Shown piece after piece: positions 61,344 to 64,000 of a DNA stretch of 64,000 bases. The stretch comes from Taibaiella koreensis (lineage in GTDB: Bacteria; Bacteroidota; Bacteroidia; Chitinophagales; Chitinophagaceae). The notes below the pieces were generated by a model that searched no databases, was not told the origin of the DNA, and saw only the letters and a program-made list of their open reading frames with translations. The position numbers and the translations under genes are program-made. Where the stretch lies: contig NZ_QVNU01000001.1 in assembly GCF_003545715.1 (NCBI RefSeq), forward strand, positions 124,001 to 188,000, in the 5' to 3' direction. How positions within the stretch are numbered: the stretch's first letter is position 1; every line of letters begins with the position of its first letter.

Positions 61344-62684
61344 ATGTTACGCGAAGAAGCAGGTAAAACGATCAGGCTGGCGCTACCCATCATATTTGGC
61401 GAGCTGGCGCAAATGGCGCTCCACATTATCGACAGTGCTATGGTAGGCCGTGTCGGCTACAAAGAGCTGGCTGCTGCAGCTTTGGTGATGAGCGTGCTCA
61501 ATATTCCTTTTGTGATCGGCATCGGCATCACCATTGCCGTGTCCCAAATGGTATCGATGGCGCATGGCCGCCGCGACGGGCAGCAAGTATCGCATTACCT
61601 GTACAATGGTTTCTGGCTGTGTGCTGCTTCGGCGCTGGTTATCTCACTGGCGCTGGAACTGGGCAAGAATGTGCTGTTTCACCTGGGGCAGGACCCAGAG
61701 GTAGGCCGCCTGGCTGTTCCTTTTCTGCAGTTGATGGGCTGGTCTGTTATTCCCATGATCCTTTTCATGACACTGAAGCAATTTACCGACGGGCTGGAAT
61801 TTACACGTACAGCCATGCTGTTGTCGGTGCTGGCGCTTCCCATTAACGTATTCATCAACTGGCTGTTGATCTTCGGTAACCTGGGGGCACCCCGGTTGGA
61901 GCTGGTAGGCGCCGGTTGGGGTACGCTCATCACGCGTACCCTGATCTTCCTGGTGATGGGTACCGTTATTTTTACGCACAAGACCTTCCGCAGGTATATT
62001 GCGGTACGTAGCAACCAATGGAAGCTGAAATGGAAGACGATTAAAGAGCTGCTGCATATCGGCATTCCCAGCAGCCTCCAGGTGGGTATGGAGGCCGGCG
62101 CCTTTGCCGTATCCGGTATTCTTATCGGTACCATAAGCCCGGTAGCGCAGGCAGCGCACCAGATCGCGCTGGTTTGTGCCTCCTTTACCTTTATGGTATC
62201 GATGGGGCTGGCTCAGGGCGGTTCGATACGCACCAGCAATGCTTTTGGGCGCAACAGTTGGGCGCACATCAATGCGATTGGCAAAAGCACGCTCATCATG
62301 GCATTAATGTATGGCCTTTTTTGTGCGATCAGTTTTATTTCCTTACGGAATGTGCTGCCCTTCGCCTTCAACGATGAAAAGGTTGTGGTGGAAATGGCTT
62401 CGATGCTGCTGCTTTTTGCAGCTATATTCCAGATCTCCGACAGCACGCAGGCGATAGCAGCCGGTCTGCTGCGCGGCATCAAGGATGTGAAAACACCTAC
62501 TATCCTTATTGCCGTTGCTTATTGGGTAGTAGGAATACCAGTGGGTTGCCTGCTGGCTTTCACCTTTAATATGGGCGCTTCGGGCATATGGCTGGGCTTC
62601 ATTACCGGCCTTACCCTTTCGGCCCTTTTCCTGTCGCTGCGCTTTTTGCGGATGACGGGAAAAAAGCACATGGCTACTGTGTAA
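61344..62684 (+). CDS. MATE family multidrug efflux transporter (NorM-type)
   Basis: 446 residues with twelve predicted membrane helices. The N-terminus (TIRLALPIIFGELAQMALHIIDSAMVGRVG) is the MATE signature, with acidic and polar residues in the helices (E33-type pattern). It exports cationic drugs with sodium or proton exchange. ATG 61344 replaces the longer frame from TTG 61317, which has no membrane helix sequence before it. Divergent from the receptor. Confidence 0.93.
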   Translation: MLREEAGKTIRLALPIIFGELAQMALHIIDSAMVGRVGYKELAAAALVMSVLNIPFVIGIGITIAVSQMVSMAHGRRDGQQVSHYLYNGFWLCAASALVISLALELGKNVLFHLGQDPEVGRLAVPFLQLMGWSVIPMILFMTLKQFTDGLEFTRTAMLLSVLALPINVFINWLLIFGNLGAPRLELVGAGWGTLITRTLIFLVMGTVIFTHKTFRRYIAVRSNQWKLKWKTIKELLHIGIPSSLQVGMEAGAFAVSGILIGTISPVAQAAHQIALVCASFTFMVSMGLAQGGSIRTSNAFGRNSWAHINAIGKSTLIMALMYGLFCAISFISLRNVLPFAFNDEKVVVEMASMLLLFAAIFQISDSTQAIAAGLLRGIKDVKTPTILIAVAYWVVGIPVGCLLAFTFNMGASGIWLGFITGLTLSALFLSLRFLRMTGKKHMATV

Positions 62685-62721
62685 GAAAGCCGCTCCCGGA
62701 TTGTTTTTAGGTATTTTGATT

Positions 62722-62755
62722 TTGATAATCCTGTAACGATAAATTCGTTACTTTG
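62722..62755 (+). promoter_or_regulatory. Promoter of the toxin-antitoxin module
   Basis: TTG at 62722-62724 (within TTTTG), 23-base spacer, TTACTTTG at 62748-62755, then a 20-base leader before the antitoxin start. Confidence 0.5.
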
Positions 62756-62775
62756 TAGAATAATCACAGATAGGT

Positions 62776-63027
62776 ATGAACACAGCGGCCATCAGAGAGC
62801 AGCTCTACGATTATATAAGAGTTGCAGATGAAAAAAAAATCAGGGCGATCTATATGATGCTGGAGGACGATATTGTTGAAGAAAAGGAATGGTGGAAGGA
62901 TAACATTTTAATGGAGGAACTGGATCGGAGGTATACAGCCTGGGAAAGTGGTGGAGAGAAGGGTTTTACTTTGTCTGATATAGACACCTCTATTGCACAA
63001 TTGAAAAAGAAACGTGTGCATCGATGA
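62776..63027 (+). CDS. Addiction-module antitoxin-like protein
   Basis: 83 residues. Similar in size, charge and arrangement to the addiction-module component/RelB-ParD-like antitoxins: an N-terminal helical part (IREQLYDYIRVADEKKIRAIYMMLED) followed by a charged tail with FTLSDIDTSIAQLKKKR. No ribbon-helix-helix motif is clear. Its stop overlaps the start of the toxin frame by ATGA (63024-63027), as in many type II modules. Broad assignment; subfamily not sure. Confidence 0.75.
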   Translation: MNTAAIREQLYDYIRVADEKKIRAIYMMLEDDIVEEKEWWKDNILMEELDRRYTAWESGGEKGFTLSDIDTSIAQLKKKRVHR

Positions 63028-63323
63028 GTTTTACCATTCTGCTTGCTGCAAAAGCCCGTCAGGAATTTTTAAAAGCATGGCAATGGTACGAAGACCGGCA
63101 GCCTGGGCTCGGCGACAGATTCAGGGAGGAAGTGTACAAACAAATTGCTGCTATCTCACAATTTCCCGAACGTTATCCTGAACAGAAAAAGAACTATTGG
63201 GAAATAGGCATTCCTATTTTTCCCCTATCTCATTATCTATAGGATCAGGAAAAGAAGCGAGGAGCTACTGATCGTTTCCATTTTCATACCAGCCGCAATC
63301 CACGAAAGCGGTATTCGAAATGA
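63024..63323 (+). pseudogene. RelE/ParE-type toxin disrupted by two compensating frameshifts
   Basis: The reading frame begins MSFTILLAAKARQEFLKAW and keeps the family motifs WYEDRQPGLGDRF and FPERYP, but stops at 63240-63242 after 72 residues. The expected rest is in other frames: YLIIYRIRKRSEELLIVS is in the +1 frame (about 63221-63280), and HTSRNPRKRYSK followed by TGA at 63321 is back in the original frame. So one extra base near TTTTTCCCC (63215-63223) and one missing base near CATTTTCA (63279-63286) explain it. The complete product would be 99 residues, the usual ParE length. Both indels lie in homopolymers, so a sequencing error cannot be excluded. Confidence 0.8.
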
Positions 63324-63326
63324 GAT

Positions 63327-63390
63327 AAAGAGGCTGTCTAAAGTAGTGATTTTTTGTCAGGCTTAAAACCCTTTTAGACAGCCTCTTTGC
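63327..63390. terminator. Long palindromic hairpin between toxin and serine hydrolase
   Basis: AAAGAGGCTGTCTAAA (63327-63342) and its exact reverse complement (63373-63388) flank a 30-base spacer. It may terminate both convergent transcripts. Its GAGGCTGTCTAAA core resembles the terminal repeats of some insertion sequences and the other hairpins in this window. Confidence 0.65.
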
Positions 63391-63424
63391 GTTTGGCCTT
63401 TAGCGTTGTGCCATTAGGCTTGGT

Positions 63425-64000
63425 TTACTCCCTGGTAAACAAAAATGTCCCGCCGCCCTGTTTCAGGGTCATTTCCTTTTGCTTTGGGCTAAACTCCAGC
63501 ACAATGCCGGCCGCATCAAATTTGAATTGATCCGGGGCAACGGCATCCAGCCGGAAAGCGCTCTGCCCGGTGGCCTGGGCGGTCAATGAGGCGCCTTCTT
63601 TCCCGATCGTGATCTTAAGCGGCAGCTGCTTGCTGCCGTATGTTCCGGTATATTGGTCCAGCTGTTCGGCAGTTAGTGTTAAGGTATTGAATGTTGGAAT
63701 AGCATAAGGCTTGTTGTAGTAAATACTGAGCGCACCCAGCATAATGTCGTTGGTACTGTAGCCGCCCTGGCCATTGCCGCAATAGGCAATAGTCATTTTG
63801 TCTGCCGGTATATAGCCAAGCAGGGAGCTGAACCCGTCGATCCCACCGTTGTGGCCATAGGCCTTTTTATCGTCGAAGGGAAAAGTGAACATGCCCAGGC
63901 CATAGCCATCTTTTATCGTTTTCATCAGCTCCAGGCTGGAGATTTTGATCAGCTTACCGGCAAACAAGGCTTCTATAAACTGGTCCAGCTCACATGGCGT
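63425..64000 (-). CDS. Serine hydrolase (class C beta-lactamase-like), C-terminal part
   Basis: The frame is open through base 64000, so the start is outside the window; about 191 residues remain. The KTG-equivalent box is HNGGIDGF preceded by YG, as in S12 serine hydrolases and beta-lactamase-related esterases. The catalytic SxxK and YxN motifs would be upstream. The C-terminal 90 residues (LTAEQLDQYTGTYGS) are the DUF3471-like extra domain often found in Bacteroidota serine hydrolases. Probably periplasmic or outer-membrane, hydrolysing peptides or esters. Confidence 0.85.
   Translation of the reverse strand, partial: TPCELDQFIEALFAGKLIKISSLELMKTIKDGYGLGMFTFPFDDKKAYGHNGGIDGFSSLLGYIPADKMTIAYCGNGQGGYSTNDIMLGALSIYYNKPYAIPTFNTLTLTAEQLDQYTGTYGSKQLPLKITIGKEGASLTAQATGQSAFRLDAVAPDQFKFDAAGIVLEFSPKQKEMTLKQGGGTFLFTRE

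Noticed and set aside
1-64000. tRNA, rRNA, riboswitch, prophage or intact insertion sequence
   Set aside because: I looked for conserved tRNA loops, rRNA segments, transposase or integrase motifs and found none.

Overview
The window is a stretch of chromosome from a Bacteroidota bacterium, most likely of the class Chitinophagia (Chitinophagaceae-like); the class is my inference. The phylum rests on several things seen together: type IX secretion components (PorU, PorV, GldJ), secreted proteins ending in T9SS type A or type B sorting domains, Oar- and SusC-like TonB-dependent receptors, and many promoters with the Bacteroidota -7 box TAnnTTTG. Base composition is close to 50 percent GC. Genes are dense on both strands, most transcription units end in a clear hairpin, and I see no rRNA, tRNA, phage, CRISPR array or intact insertion sequence.

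Layout. 1-915: the C-terminal end of a secreted reprolysin-type metalloprotease. 1220-9079: a one-direction cluster with a surface cupredoxin, two YceI-like proteins, a LytS/LytTR-type sensor-regulator pair, an OB-fold protein, two small heme-binding lipoproteins and a DUF5777 outer-membrane barrel. It looks like an envelope redox module with its own regulator. 9222-16631: a MarR repressor with two matching operator palindromes, a divergent TonB receptor, a DUF72 protein and a large Oar-like receptor. 16740-18287: an orphan lanthipeptide-type precursor and a desaturase resembling eukaryotic dihydroceramide delta4-desaturase, separated by a run of three hairpins. 18385-29435: DUF502, IspF, PorV, PorU, an FtsX-like permease, an M23 peptidase and a wax-synthase-like acyltransferase with a membrane partner.

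29562-41470: FtsK, a divergent MsbA-like ABC exporter, an outer-membrane protein, a small DUF4834-like protein, an ECF sigma factor, an EEP-family phosphatase/nuclease, an inactive/active rhomboid pair, then a sugar nucleotidyltransferase with a class III aminotransferase. 41587-55884: a DUF6600 protein with a very glutamine-rich tail, GldJ, a NUDIX hydrolase, a T9SS type B surface protein, a glucosaminidase, an O-methyltransferase, LOG, Tgt, LptF/G, a His-rich small membrane protein, HldD and TonB. 55957-64000: a small secreted protein, an AraC-DUF983 operon, an outer-membrane receptor, a MATE exporter, a toxin-antitoxin pair whose toxin is broken by two compensating frameshifts, and the C-terminal part of a serine hydrolase.

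The most interesting items are the orphan RiPP precursor, the sphingolipid-desaturase-like enzyme, the cupredoxin/YceI/cytochrome cluster with an embedded two-component system, the MarR double operator, the pseudo-rhomboid/rhomboid tandem, and a recurrent family of AGCTGYCC-type hairpins placed after genes.
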